Shown here in pieces: positions 46,256-54,421 of a stretch of 64,000 nucleotides of DNA. Each line of letters starts with the position of its first letter. Within the stretch, counting starts at the first letter, position 1. The stretch is taken from positions 62,001 to 126,000 of the forward strand of contig NZ_WWCS01000002.1 of NCBI RefSeq assembly GCF_009857535.1, given 5' to 3'. This stretch comes from Duganella margarita (lineage in GTDB: Bacteria > Pseudomonadota > Gammaproteobacteria > Burkholderiales > Burkholderiaceae_D). The position numbers and the translations under genes are program-made. The notes under the pieces are model-generated. The model did not search any database. It was not told the DNA's origin and worked only from the letters and a program-made list of their open reading frames with translations.

Positions 46256-47299
46256 ATGCAACAGCGCTTCCAGCCTTTCACCCGCCTGGCCGCCGTCATC
46301 CTGCTGGTGATCGGCTGTTTGGTGGTGCTGCGGCCGTTTCTGGCGGCGGTGCTGTTTGCCGCCGCCATCACCATCTCCAGCTGGCCGCTGTATGTGCGTC
46401 TGCTGGCCCGGCTCAAGCAGCGCCGCGTGATCGCCGCGCTGGTGATGAGCATTGGTCTGACCCTGCTGATCATCGTGCCGCTGACGCTGGTGACGTGGAA
46501 TATCGCCGATAACGCCTCGTCGTACTACGACCAGATCAAGGCCAATCTCGACAGCGGCACGCTGGACCCGCCGCTATGGCTGAAGGATGTGCCGCTGGTG
46601 GGCGAGATGGTCGATACCTACCTGCGCAAGCTGCTGCACAGCCGCGAGGAACTGCTCAACGTCGCCAAGAACCTGCTGGAGCCGGGCCGCCGTCTGCTGC
46701 TGGGTGGCGGCATGGTGCTGGGCTCGGGTGTGGCGCAGGTCAGCCTGGCGGTGTTCGTCAGTTTCTTCCTGTACCGCGACGGCCACGCCATTTTGCAGGC
46801 GCTGGCCACCGGCATGAACAAGCTGATCGGCGAACAAAGCGTCACCGTGGTCGATACCGTCAGCCGCACCGTGCGCGGCGTCATGTACGGTCTGCTGGGC
46901 ACGGCGCTGGCGCAGGCGGCGGTGGCGGCGGTCGGTTTTTTGATTGCCGGCGTGCCGGCCGTGGCGCTGCTGTCGGTCGCCACGTTCCTGTTATCGCTGA
47001 TTCCGGTCGGGCCGCCGCTGATCTGGGGCGGGGCCACCATCTGGCTGTTCAACCATGGCGACACCGGCTGGGCCATCTTCATGTTCGTCTGGGGAATGTT
47101 CGTCATCAGCGGCGTCGACAACGTGGTCAAGCCGATGCTGATCTCGCGCGGCAGCAGCCTGCCATTTATCCTGGTGCTGCTGGGCGTGATGGGCGGGGTG
47201 CTGGCGTTCGGCTTTGTCGGCCTGTTCATCGGCCCCACGCTGCTGGCGGTGGGCCTGGGCCTGCTGCGCAACTGGACTGCGGACCAGCTGCATTCTTGA
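46256..47299 (+). CDS. AI-2E family transporter
   Basis: 347 residues with seven or eight hydrophobic helices of the PF01594 permease family. LIWGGATIWLFNHGDTGWAIFMFVWG and DNVVKPMLISRGSSLPFILVLLGVMGG match its conserved C-terminal region. Members export autoinducer 2, sodium or other solutes; the substrate here is open. Convergent with the CorC-type gene, four bases apart. Confidence 0.88.
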   Translation: MQQRFQPFTRLAAVILLVIGCLVVLRPFLAAVLFAAAITISSWPLYVRLLARLKQRRVIAALVMSIGLTLLIIVPLTLVTWNIADNASSYYDQIKANLDSGTLDPPLWLKDVPLVGEMVDTYLRKLLHSREELLNVAKNLLEPGRRLLLGGGMVLGSGVAQVSLAVFVSFFLYRDGHAILQALATGMNKLIGEQSVTVVDTVSRTVRGVMYGLLGTALAQAAVAAVGFLIAGVPAVALLSVATFLLSLIPVGPPLIWGGATIWLFNHGDTGWAIFMFVWGMFVISGVDNVVKPMLISRGSSLPFILVLLGVMGGVLAFGFVGLFIGPTLLAVGLGLLRNWTADQLHS

Positions 47300-47302
47300 C
47301 CG

Positions 47303-48640
47303 TCAATCCTGGTCGGCGTTGTCTTCGGTGTCATCCTTGGGGATGACCTTGACCAGCAGGATGCGCGGACCATTCATCTTCTTGGCGACGATGTCGAAGT
47401 GGCGGAAGCTGATGCGCTGGCCCTGTTTCGGGATATCGCCCAGCTTCAGCATCAGCAGGCCGCCGACCGATTCCACTTCCTCCATGCCGAGCTCTTCGTT
47501 TTCGATGTCGATGCCCAGCGTGCGTTCCAGCGAGAAGATCGGCAGGCTGGCCTTGCCGATCAGCGTGCCGTCCGGCTGCTTGAGCCAGTCGTTTTCGTTG
47601 AGGCGGAATTCGTCGTGGATTTCGCCGACCATCGCGCCCAGCAGGTTGTCCAGCGTGATGAAGCCAACCGGGCGCTTGCCCTTTTCACCGATCAGCGCAA
47701 AGTGCGGCGCGCCGTCGCGGAAGCGGCGGAACTGCTCCAGCGCCGCCGTGCGGGCGGAAATCGTCTCGACCGGTCGCAGGAACGGCACCAGGTCCGTCAC
47801 CGGCCGGCCCGATTGCATGGCGAAGAACAAGTCCTTCAGGTGCACCACGCCCAGCACGGTCTCGCCGTCCTTGTCGTAGTAGGGATAGCGGCTGAAGCGG
47901 TTGCGCAGCATGGTGGCCAGGTTGTCGTTCAGCGGACGGCTGGCGTGCAGGCTGATCACTTCATTAATCGGACGCATCAGGTCGGACACCGACAGGTCGC
48001 TGAAATCGAGCGAGTGCGCCAGGATGTTGCGTTCGTCCTGGTTGAATTTTTCGCCCGGCTGGCTGGTGCGCAGAATCAGCTTCAGTTCATCGACCGAATA
48101 ATGGCTGTCATGGCCGCCCTTGCCGGACAGACCCGCCAGGCCCAGCACCATATTGGCGCTGGCGTTCAGCACCCAGATGAACGGGTACATGGCCCAGTAG
48201 AAACCATATAGCGGAATCGCGCTCCACAGGCCGACCACTTCCGGCATGCGGATCGCCAGCGATTTTGGCGCCAGTTCGCCGACCACGATGTGCAGGAAGG
48301 AAATCACGCCAAACGCGAACACGAAGGCAATACCGTGCACCAATTCGGGCGAGGTGATGCCGATGAACGTCAGCAGCGGCTCCAGCAGGCCGGCGAAGGC
48401 CGGCTCGCCGACCCAGCCCAGGCCCAGCGAGGCCAGCGTGATGCCGAGCTGGCAGGCGGACAGATAAGCGTCCAGTTCTCCGTGTACTTTGCCGAGGATG
48501 CGTCCCTGTATTCCTTTGGTCTTGGCGATGGCGCGGACCCGCGTTTTTCGCAGAGTGACGATGCCGAATTCAGCAGCGACGAAGAAACCGTTCAAAGCAA
48601 CCAGGAAGATGGCGAGAACGACGAGCAGGAGATTTTGCAT
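47303..48640 (-). CDS. CNNM/CorC-type transporter (hemolysin family), DUF21-CBS-CorC
   Basis: 445 residues: DUF21 membrane domain with four helices (about 1-190), a pair of CBS domains (about 215-335, e.g. LMRPINEVISLHASRPL), and a C-terminal CorC/HlyC domain (about 350-430). Family members move or sense Mg2+ or Co2+; the hemolysin name is historical. MQNLLLVVLAIFLVALNGFFVAAEFG is the standard start. Confidence 0.92.
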   Translation of the reverse strand: MQNLLLVVLAIFLVALNGFFVAAEFGIVTLRKTRVRAIAKTKGIQGRILGKVHGELDAYLSACQLGITLASLGLGWVGEPAFAGLLEPLLTFIGITSPELVHGIAFVFAFGVISFLHIVVGELAPKSLAIRMPEVVGLWSAIPLYGFYWAMYPFIWVLNASANMVLGLAGLSGKGGHDSHYSVDELKLILRTSQPGEKFNQDERNILAHSLDFSDLSVSDLMRPINEVISLHASRPLNDNLATMLRNRFSRYPYYDKDGETVLGVVHLKDLFFAMQSGRPVTDLVPFLRPVETISARTAALEQFRRFRDGAPHFALIGEKGKRPVGFITLDNLLGAMVGEIHDEFRLNENDWLKQPDGTLIGKASLPIFSLERTLGIDIENEELGMEEVESVGGLLMLKLGDIPKQGQRISFRHFDIVAKKMNGPRILLVKVIPKDDTEDNADQD

Positions 48641-48715
48641 AGGGGCCGAGCGGCAATTTACGTAGTTGAAACCTGCATCTTAAACGACTCGGCGCTGGTG
48701 CACCGCAAAATATGT

Positions 48716-49618
48716 TCATGCGAACAAGCCGCTATGCACCTCATTCAGGATGGCTTCGATGGCCGGATGGGTGATTTTGCGGGCGCTGGAGATGGCGTAG
48801 AAGTGCTCGCGCAGCTCGGGGGCGTCGCCCACCAGCACGGCGCCGAACTGGTCTTCGATGTCCTGCGCCAGCGCCGACGGTGCGAAGAAGAGTCCCAGGC
48901 CGTTACGGCCGAAAGTGTTGAGCATGGCGTTGTCCTCGAACTCGCCGACGATGTCCGGCCGCACCTTGCGCTCGACCAGCCAGGCGTCGATGCGGCCGCG
49001 CAGTGCGTTGTTGCGCGTGGGAACCAGCAGCGGTGCGCCGTGCAGGCTGTCCGGAAAATTGCGACGGTATTTGCGCGCCAGGCGCGGCACGCCGAACAGT
49101 TTCATGTCGCTTTCGCCCAGCAAGTGGCTGAAGACTTTGAGGCTGCCGCCGGCGCGCACTTCGCGGTCGGTCAGCACCACGTCCAGCTTGCCCAGCGCCA
49201 GGTCGGCCAGCAGGTTTTCAAATTCATCCTCCATGCAGACCAGGCGCACGCGGGTGTCCAGCTGCTGCGTTGCCTGCAGCAGGCGGAAGGCGATCAGCTT
49301 GGGCAGCGAATCGGAAATCCCGACCGCCAGCCGCATCTTGTCGGTTTCCGCTTCTTCCAGCGCGTCCTGCAGCTGGTCGCCCAGCAGGAAGATCTGGTCG
49401 CAATAGCTGAGCGCCAGCTTGCCCGCTTCGGTCGGCACCAGTCGCCGTCCCTGCGGTTCCAGCAGCTGCTTGCCGACCGCTTGTTCCAGTGATGCCAGCT
49501 GCATGCTGATGGTCTGCACCGCCAGTCCCAGCCGCTCGGCGGCGCGCGTGACGCCGCCTTCCTTGGCCACCATCCAAAAGAAATACAAGTGTCTGAAATT
49601 CAATCCGCTATTTTTCAT
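48716..49618 (-). CDS. NhaR-type LysR family regulator
   Basis: 300 residues. The start MKNSGLNFRHLYFFWMVAKEGGVTRAAERLGLAVQTISMQLASLE is the NhaR-type helix-turn-helix. NhaR proteins sense Na+ and control antiporter genes, but no antiporter lies here. It is divergent from the DUF475/TerD cluster, which it may control. A 6-bp dyad is 14 bases upstream of its start codon. Confidence 0.9.
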   Translation of the reverse strand: MKNSGLNFRHLYFFWMVAKEGGVTRAAERLGLAVQTISMQLASLEQAVGKQLLEPQGRRLVPTEAGKLALSYCDQIFLLGDQLQDALEEAETDKMRLAVGISDSLPKLIAFRLLQATQQLDTRVRLVCMEDEFENLLADLALGKLDVVLTDREVRAGGSLKVFSHLLGESDMKLFGVPRLARKYRRNFPDSLHGAPLLVPTRNNALRGRIDAWLVERKVRPDIVGEFEDNAMLNTFGRNGLGLFFAPSALAQDIEDQFGAVLVGDAPELREHFYAISSARKITHPAIEAILNEVHSGLFA

Positions 49619-49632
49619 GGTTCTGCTTTTAC

Positions 49633-49645
49633 GAAGTAATACTTC
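49633..49645. promoter_or_regulatory. Candidate operator between the NhaR-like gene and the TerC-like gene
   Basis: GAAGTA-A-TACTTC, a perfect dyad in the 101-base divergent gap. TACACT at 49681-49686, about 34 bases before the TerC-like ATG, could be the -10 of that gene. The regulator binding here is inferred. Confidence 0.4.
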
Positions 49646-49719
49646 AATTATCTTCTATTTTTCAATGCGTCGGTTTTCTTTACACTGCGTGCATCGATTA
49701 ATAACTATGAGAGAAAACG

Positions 49720-50769
49720 ATGAAGCATTTCAGGATTTCTTTCCTCGTCAGCTTTCTCTGCCTTGGCTTGGCAGGCTGGTGGGGCTATGGGCTGGCAGGG
49801 TGGGGCGGCGCGTTGTCGGCCTTTGGCATCGCGCTGATTCTGGCGGCGATGGAAGTGTCGCTGTCGTTCGATAACGCGGTGGTTAACGCCTCGGTGCTGA
49901 AGACCTGGGACGATTACTGGCAGAAGCTGTTCCTTGGCGTCGGCATCATCATCGCGGTGTTCGGCATGCGGCTGGTGTTCCCGCTGGTGATTGTGGCGGT
50001 GGCGGCCGACATGAGCATCGTCGATGTGTGGACGCTGGCGCTGAACGATCCCAAGACCTACTCGACGCACCTGACCAATCACCACGCTGAAGTGGCGGCG
50101 TTCGGCGGCATGTTCCTGCTGCTGGTGTTCCTCAACTTCCTGCTGGATGCGGAGAAGGAAACGCACTGGCTGGGGAATTTTGAGAAGAAACTCGGCTCGC
50201 TGGGCAAGGTCTCGTCTATCTCGGTGATGATCGCCATCGGCGTGCTGATGGGCTGCATGGGCCTGGTGGCCGAAGGCCAGAAGCTGGTGGTGCTGATTTC
50301 CGGCCTGTGGGGCATCCTGGTCTACGTCGGCGTCGACGGCATCAGCAGCCTGCTGGAGAAGGAAGAGGAGGGCGGCGGCAACGTCGGCGACATGGTCAAG
50401 CGCGGCGGTATCGGCGGCTTCCTGTACCTGGAAGTACTGGATGCGTCGTTCAGCTTCGACGGCGTGATCGGCGCCTTTGCGATCACCACCGACGTTGTCA
50501 TCATCATGCTGGGCCTGGCCATTGGCGCGATGTTTGTCCGCTCGATGACGATTTACCTGGTGAAGAAGGGCACGCTGGACAAGTTCCTGTACCTGGAGCA
50601 CGGCGCTCACTACGCCATCGGTATCCTGGCCGCGATCATGTTGGCAAGTATGAAGTACCACGTACCTGAAATTTTCACCGGCTTGATCGGCGTGGCGTTC
50701 ATCGCCGCCTCGGTGTGGTCGTCGGTGCGCCACCGCCGCAAGCACGAAGCACTCGCCGTCACGGCGTAA
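49720..50769 (+). CDS. DUF475/TerC-family membrane protein
   Basis: 349 residues with about nine helices. The TerC-like motif is repeated: LAAMEVSLSFDNAVVNASVL near 38-58 and EVLDASFSFDGVIGAFAITTD near 240-260, in which Glu and Asp residues in helices may bind metal ions. It is the first gene of a cluster with two TerD proteins and an AIM24 protein, linked in other bacteria to tellurite, metal or membrane stress. Confidence 0.9.
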   Translation: MKHFRISFLVSFLCLGLAGWWGYGLAGWGGALSAFGIALILAAMEVSLSFDNAVVNASVLKTWDDYWQKLFLGVGIIIAVFGMRLVFPLVIVAVAADMSIVDVWTLALNDPKTYSTHLTNHHAEVAAFGGMFLLLVFLNFLLDAEKETHWLGNFEKKLGSLGKVSSISVMIAIGVLMGCMGLVAEGQKLVVLISGLWGILVYVGVDGISSLLEKEEEGGGNVGDMVKRGGIGGFLYLEVLDASFSFDGVIGAFAITTDVVIIMLGLAIGAMFVRSMTIYLVKKGTLDKFLYLEHGAHYAIGILAAIMLASMKYHVPEIFTGLIGVAFIAASVWSSVRHRRKHEALAVTA

Positions 50770-50776
50770 CAGAACC

Positions 50777-50810
50777 CGGCGGGCCGTTTTATACGGACAA
50801 CGGCCCGCCG
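50777..50810 (+). terminator. Hairpin between the TerC-like gene and terD
   Basis: CGGCGGGCCGTT (50777-50788) pairs perfectly with AACGGCCCGCCG (50799-50810), 12 bp with a ten-base loop, eight bases after the stop. No T-run follows. It could reduce transcription of terD or protect the upstream mRNA end. Confidence 0.55.
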
Positions 50811-50852
50811 CCTTGTAGTACCTAGTCCGGTTTTCATTTAAGGAGCATCAAA

Positions 50853-51428
50853 ATGGCAATCAGTCTGCAAAAAGGCGGCAACGTTAATCTGAGCAAAGAG
50901 GCCCCTGGCCTGTCGAAAATCACGGTCGGCCTGGGTTGGGACGTGCGTTCCACCGACGGCAACGCGTTCGACCTGGACGGCTCGGCTTTCCTGCTGAAAG
51001 TAGACGGCAAGGTCCGCAACGACAGCGACTTCATTTTCTACAACAACCTGAAATCGACCGACCAGTCGGTGACCCACTCGGGCGACAACCGCACCGGCGC
51101 CGGCGATGGCGACGACGAAACCGTCACCATCGACCTGACCAAGGTGCCGGCCGATGTGGAACGCATCGCGATCTGCGTCACCATCCACGAGGGCGACGCC
51201 CGCAAGCAGAATTTCGGCCAGGTGCAGAAAGCCTTCATCCGCACCATCAATGCCGGCAGCAATACCGAAATCGCCCGCTACGACCTGTCGGAAGACGGCT
51301 CGACCGAGTCGGCGATGATCTTCGGTGAGGTGTATCGCAACGGCGCCGACTGGAAGTTCAAGGCCGTCGGCCAGGGCTTCAAGGGCGGCCTCGGTCCGCT
51401 GGCCGCTTCGTTCGGCGTCGGCGTTTAA
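50853..51428 (+). CDS. terD: TerD family stress protein
   Basis: 191-residue cytosolic beta-sandwich protein, calcium-binding in studied relatives. [27 protein letters not shown] at the start, [10 protein letters not shown], and [14 protein letters not shown], the calcium-binding loop (about 77-90). GGAG-like AAGGAG is about nine bases upstream. It is the second gene of the cluster. Confidence 0.94.
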   Translation: MAISLQKGGNVNLSKEAPGLSKITVGLGWDVRSTDGNAFDLDGSAFLLKVDGKVRNDSDFIFYNNLKSTDQSVTHSGDNRTGAGDGDDETVTIDLTKVPADVERIAICVTIHEGDARKQNFGQVQKAFIRTINAGSNTEIARYDLSEDGSTESAMIFGEVYRNGADWKFKAVGQGFKGGLGPLAASFGVGV

Positions 51429-51452
51429 CGTTCTCTGAAAGGACTCGCAATC

Positions 51453-52151
51453 ATGCCTGTATTTACCATCACCGGCGACGTCGATCCATTTCTGCACGTG
51501 TCGATGCGCCAGGGAGAAAAAATCTACTGCGAATCGGGCGCCATGGTGATGATGGAAGCGGCGCTGGACTTGAAGGGCAAGGTTACCGGCGGCATCGGCG
51601 CGGCCATCATGCGGCGCTTCGCCAACGGCGAGTCCTTCTTCCAGCAGCACATTGAGGCGGTGCGCGGCGACGGCGATTGCCTGCTGTCGCCAACCCTGCC
51701 CGGCGCGATGCAGACGCTGGATCTCGGCAACCAGCAGTACATGCTGAGCGACGGCGCGTTTGTCGCCGCCACCTCCGGCGTGGAACTGAAGGTGCGCACG
51801 CAAAGCCTGGGCAACGCGCTGTTCGCCGGCAGCGGCGGTTTCTTCATCACCGAAACCAGCGGCGTCGGCCAGGCCGTGGTGTCGGGTTTCGGTTCGATCT
51901 CGCAGCTTGAGGTGGAACCGGGACGCGACGTCATCATCGACAACTCGCACGTGGTGGCCTGGGATAGCGCGCTGCGCTACGACATCTCGGTGACCACGGG
52001 CGGCAACAGCGGCTTCCTCAGCAACCTGGTGAACAGCCAGACCAGCGGGGAAGGCATGGTGCTGCGCTTCTCGGGCAAGGGCAAGATTTTGATCTGCTCG
52101 CGCAACAGCGCCTCGCTGCAAGCCTGGCTGACGCGTCAGTCGGCATCGTAA
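51453..52151 (+). CDS. AIM24/TIGR00266 family protein
   Basis: 232 residues with a beta-rich fold: VSMRQGEKIYCESGAMVMM, a central FFITETSGVGQAVVSGFGSI and VDNSHVVAWDSALRYDIS-like region. Members are cytosolic or membrane-associated and often sit beside TerD genes; function unproven. Sits between two TerD paralogues, in the same operon. Confidence 0.88.
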   Translation: MPVFTITGDVDPFLHVSMRQGEKIYCESGAMVMMEAALDLKGKVTGGIGAAIMRRFANGESFFQQHIEAVRGDGDCLLSPTLPGAMQTLDLGNQQYMLSDGAFVAATSGVELKVRTQSLGNALFAGSGGFFITETSGVGQAVVSGFGSISQLEVEPGRDVIIDNSHVVAWDSALRYDISVTTGGNSGFLSNLVNSQTSGEGMVLRFSGKGKILICSRNSASLQAWLTRQSAS

Positions 52152-52166
52152 ATTAAAGGAGTCACT

Positions 52167-52748
52167 ATGACAGTCAATTTAAGCAAGGGCCAGAAAATCT
52201 CTCTGGAGAAGGAAGCCGGCGGCGCGCTCGGTCGCGTCACCATGGGTCTCGGTTGGGACGCTATCAAGAGCAAGGGCTTCCTCGGCTTCGGTTCCAAGAC
52301 CGAAGCGGTCGACCTGGACGCTTCGTGCGTGATGTTCGACGAAGGCCACCGTCCGGTGGATGTGATCTTCTTCCGCCAGCTGAAAAGCAAGGACGGCAGC
52401 GTGGTCCACACCGGCGACAACCGCACCGGCGCCGGCGATGGCGACGATGAGCAGATCAACGTCGACCTGAACGCCGTGCCGGCGCAGATCAAGAGCCTGG
52501 TGTTTACGGTGAACAGTTTCACCGGCCAGACCTTTGCGCAGGTGGAAAATGCCTATTGCCGTTTGCTGGATGCCGCCAGCGGCAAGGAAGTGGCGCGTTT
52601 CAATCTGTCGGTGCAGGGGCCGCATTCGGCGCAGATCATGGCCAAGATCTACCGTCACAACGGCGAGTGGAAGATGCACGCCATCGGCGAGAACGGCAAC
52701 GGACGGACGTTTGACGACCTGCTGCCGCAGATCGCGACCCACCTCTAA
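52167..52748 (+). CDS. TerD family stress protein (TerZ-like)
   Basis: 193 residues, a second TerD-fold protein with SLEKEAGGALGRVTMGLGWDA, AVDLDASCVMFDEGHRPVDVIFF and the calcium loop [14 protein letters not shown]. The insertion KSKGFLGFGSKTEA distinguishes it from the first TerD. Closest in layout to TerZ/TerX. Last gene before a strong terminator. Confidence 0.9.
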   Translation: MTVNLSKGQKISLEKEAGGALGRVTMGLGWDAIKSKGFLGFGSKTEAVDLDASCVMFDEGHRPVDVIFFRQLKSKDGSVVHTGDNRTGAGDGDDEQINVDLNAVPAQIKSLVFTVNSFTGQTFAQVENAYCRLLDAASGKEVARFNLSVQGPHSAQIMAKIYRHNGEWKMHAIGENGNGRTFDDLLPQIATHL

Positions 52749-52772
52749 CACTTATCCTCGGCTGTAGCTTTG

Positions 52773-52811
52773 GGCGGCGCACTGTACCGGCAGTGCCCCG
52801 CCTTTTTTTTT
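52773..52811 (+). terminator. Rho-independent terminator of the ter cluster
   Basis: GGCGGCGCACTG (52773-52784) and CAGTGCCCCGCC (52791-52802) pair over 12 bases with one mismatch around a six-base loop, followed by nine T (52803-52811). Strong intrinsic terminator. Confidence 0.92.
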
Positions 52812-52850
52812 GCAGATGGCACCGGCGCAACCCGCACAACGCTGCGGCCA

Positions 52851-52878
52851 GGGCCTGACCCCGTACGGGGTCAGACCC
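52851..52878. repeat. REP-like palindrome with GGGGTCAG core
   Basis: A perfect 20-base palindrome (52855-52874, CTGACCCCGTACGGGGTCAG) extends to 28 bases with one mismatch. It shares the CTGACCCC/GGGGTCAG core with the repeat at 33925-34013. It lies between the ter terminator and the convergent porin stop, and may end porin transcription. Confidence 0.8.
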
Positions 52879-52890
52879 TTTCGTTCGGGG

Positions 52891-54210
52891 TTAGAACGAG
52901 TGGCGCAGGCCGACGCTGAACATGGTGGTGCGGGCGTCGATGTTCTGGCCGGCGCCGGAGAACAGCGGCACTTCCTGCGTGCCCAGCGGGATCAGGATCG
53001 CGCCCGGACCGCCAGCCAGCGGCAAGGGTGTCGCGCTGCTGACCACGGTCTTGCCGCGCTTGTCCTTGATGCCGCCAAAGCGCGTGTAAAACGCCGTGCG
53101 CTTGGAGAAGTTGTAGTCCACGCCCAGCATCAGGCCACGGTCCTTGCCTTCGGTGTAGTTGGTGAAGCGGGTGTCGAGGAAGATCGCGCTCAGGTCGAAC
53201 GCGCCGATCGGATGCTTGACGGTGGCAGTCCAGGTGCGCACTTTCGGATCGGTGTTGCCGCGCAGCGAGAACTTGGCTTCGTGGCCGCCAATCGCAACCG
53301 AGGTGCCGACGCCAGGGAAGGTGTATTTCACCGCGCCCATGTAGGAGCTGAATTTCTCGCCGATGAACAGCGGCACCAGCGTGGTGCCCGACACCACACC
53401 GATCGGCACGTTGTCGAAGTTGTTGCGGTGGTAGGACGCCAGCGCGACGATGTTGTCGGCGCGGTAGGCCAGCAACGCACCGGCGGTTTTGCCGCGGCCA
53501 CTGGCGGTTTCCGCACCGGCGGTCTGGCCGCCGACGATCTGGCCGGTGGTGCTCGTCGCCACCGGCGTCGAGGCGGTGGCGGTGGCGCGCGCGGCGCTGA
53601 TGCCGGTGCCGATGCCGGAGTTGGTGGCGTACGAGACGATCGCCGTGATCGGCCCTTGCTTGATGGCGTAGCTGAGCTGATTGTCCTGCCACGTCTGCAC
53701 GGTGTTGACCACCAGGCCGGCGCCGAAGAAGTCGGTGCTGCCCAAGGCCTCCGGCGTCACCAGGTAATAGCCGATCAGCATCGGGCTGGCCTGGCGGCCG
53801 GCCTTGATTTCGCCGACCGGCGTGGTCAGGCCGACGTACGCCTGGCGGCCGAACAGGCGGTTGTCATTGGCCAGGCCGCCGTTGTCGATGGTGACGCCGC
53901 CCTCCAGCACGAACAGGCCGCGGTAGCCGCCGCCCAGGTCTTCCACGCCTTTAAAACCGATATTGCTCTGGCGCGTGTGCGATGGGCTCAGCCGCGTGGT
54001 CACGCTGGCCGGGGAGGCGATGCTGTTGGGGACAGGCGTGGTGCCGCTGACGCCAAACACGGTGCCCTGGACGTTGCCCTGGCTTTTGTCGATCCGGTCC
54101 AGGCCGACATCGAGCGTGCCGTAAATGGTGACGGAAGATTGCGCGGCGGCTTGGCCGGCGAACAAGGCGAGTGCAGTCAGGCACGCTGCGGATGCGGCGG
54201 TTCTCTTCAT
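52891..54210 (-). CDS. Gram-negative trimeric porin
   Basis: 439-residue outer-membrane porin of the betaproteobacterial OmpC/Omp32-like family. Signal peptide cleaved near AAAQSS; SSVTIYGTLDVGLDRI is the standard first strand, and the protein ends in HSF with the C-terminal Phe needed for BAM recognition. A loop with GGYRGLFVLEGG and FGRQAYVGL is typical. ATG at 54210 gives the signal peptide; the frame is open further but runs into the divergent MFS gene. Confidence 0.94.
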   Translation of the reverse strand: MKRTAASAACLTALALFAGQAAAQSSVTIYGTLDVGLDRIDKSQGNVQGTVFGVSGTTPVPNSIASPASVTTRLSPSHTRQSNIGFKGVEDLGGGYRGLFVLEGGVTIDNGGLANDNRLFGRQAYVGLTTPVGEIKAGRQASPMLIGYYLVTPEALGSTDFFGAGLVVNTVQTWQDNQLSYAIKQGPITAIVSYATNSGIGTGISAARATATASTPVATSTTGQIVGGQTAGAETASGRGKTAGALLAYRADNIVALASYHRNNFDNVPIGVVSGTTLVPLFIGEKFSSYMGAVKYTFPGVGTSVAIGGHEAKFSLRGNTDPKVRTWTATVKHPIGAFDLSAIFLDTRFTNYTEGKDRGLMLGVDYNFSKRTAFYTRFGGIKDKRGKTVVSSATPLPLAGGPGAILIPLGTQEVPLFSGAGQNIDARTTMFSVGLRHSF

Positions 54211-54421
54211 GTGGTTTGTCTCCGATATTTTTGGTTGTGTTCGGTAGCTCGACTCTATAGCAGTCCCGACAAAATGGCACGAGTGTTCGCATAATTCGTG
54301 GCTTGAACAACACACTTGCAAAAGCGAAGCGACGCTAGCGTTTTGCAAGCCGTTGCACGCGCACGCGGCGCATGCGGCAGAATGGCGGGGATTGGATTCA
54401 ATGCGGCAAAAAAGGCGGCTT

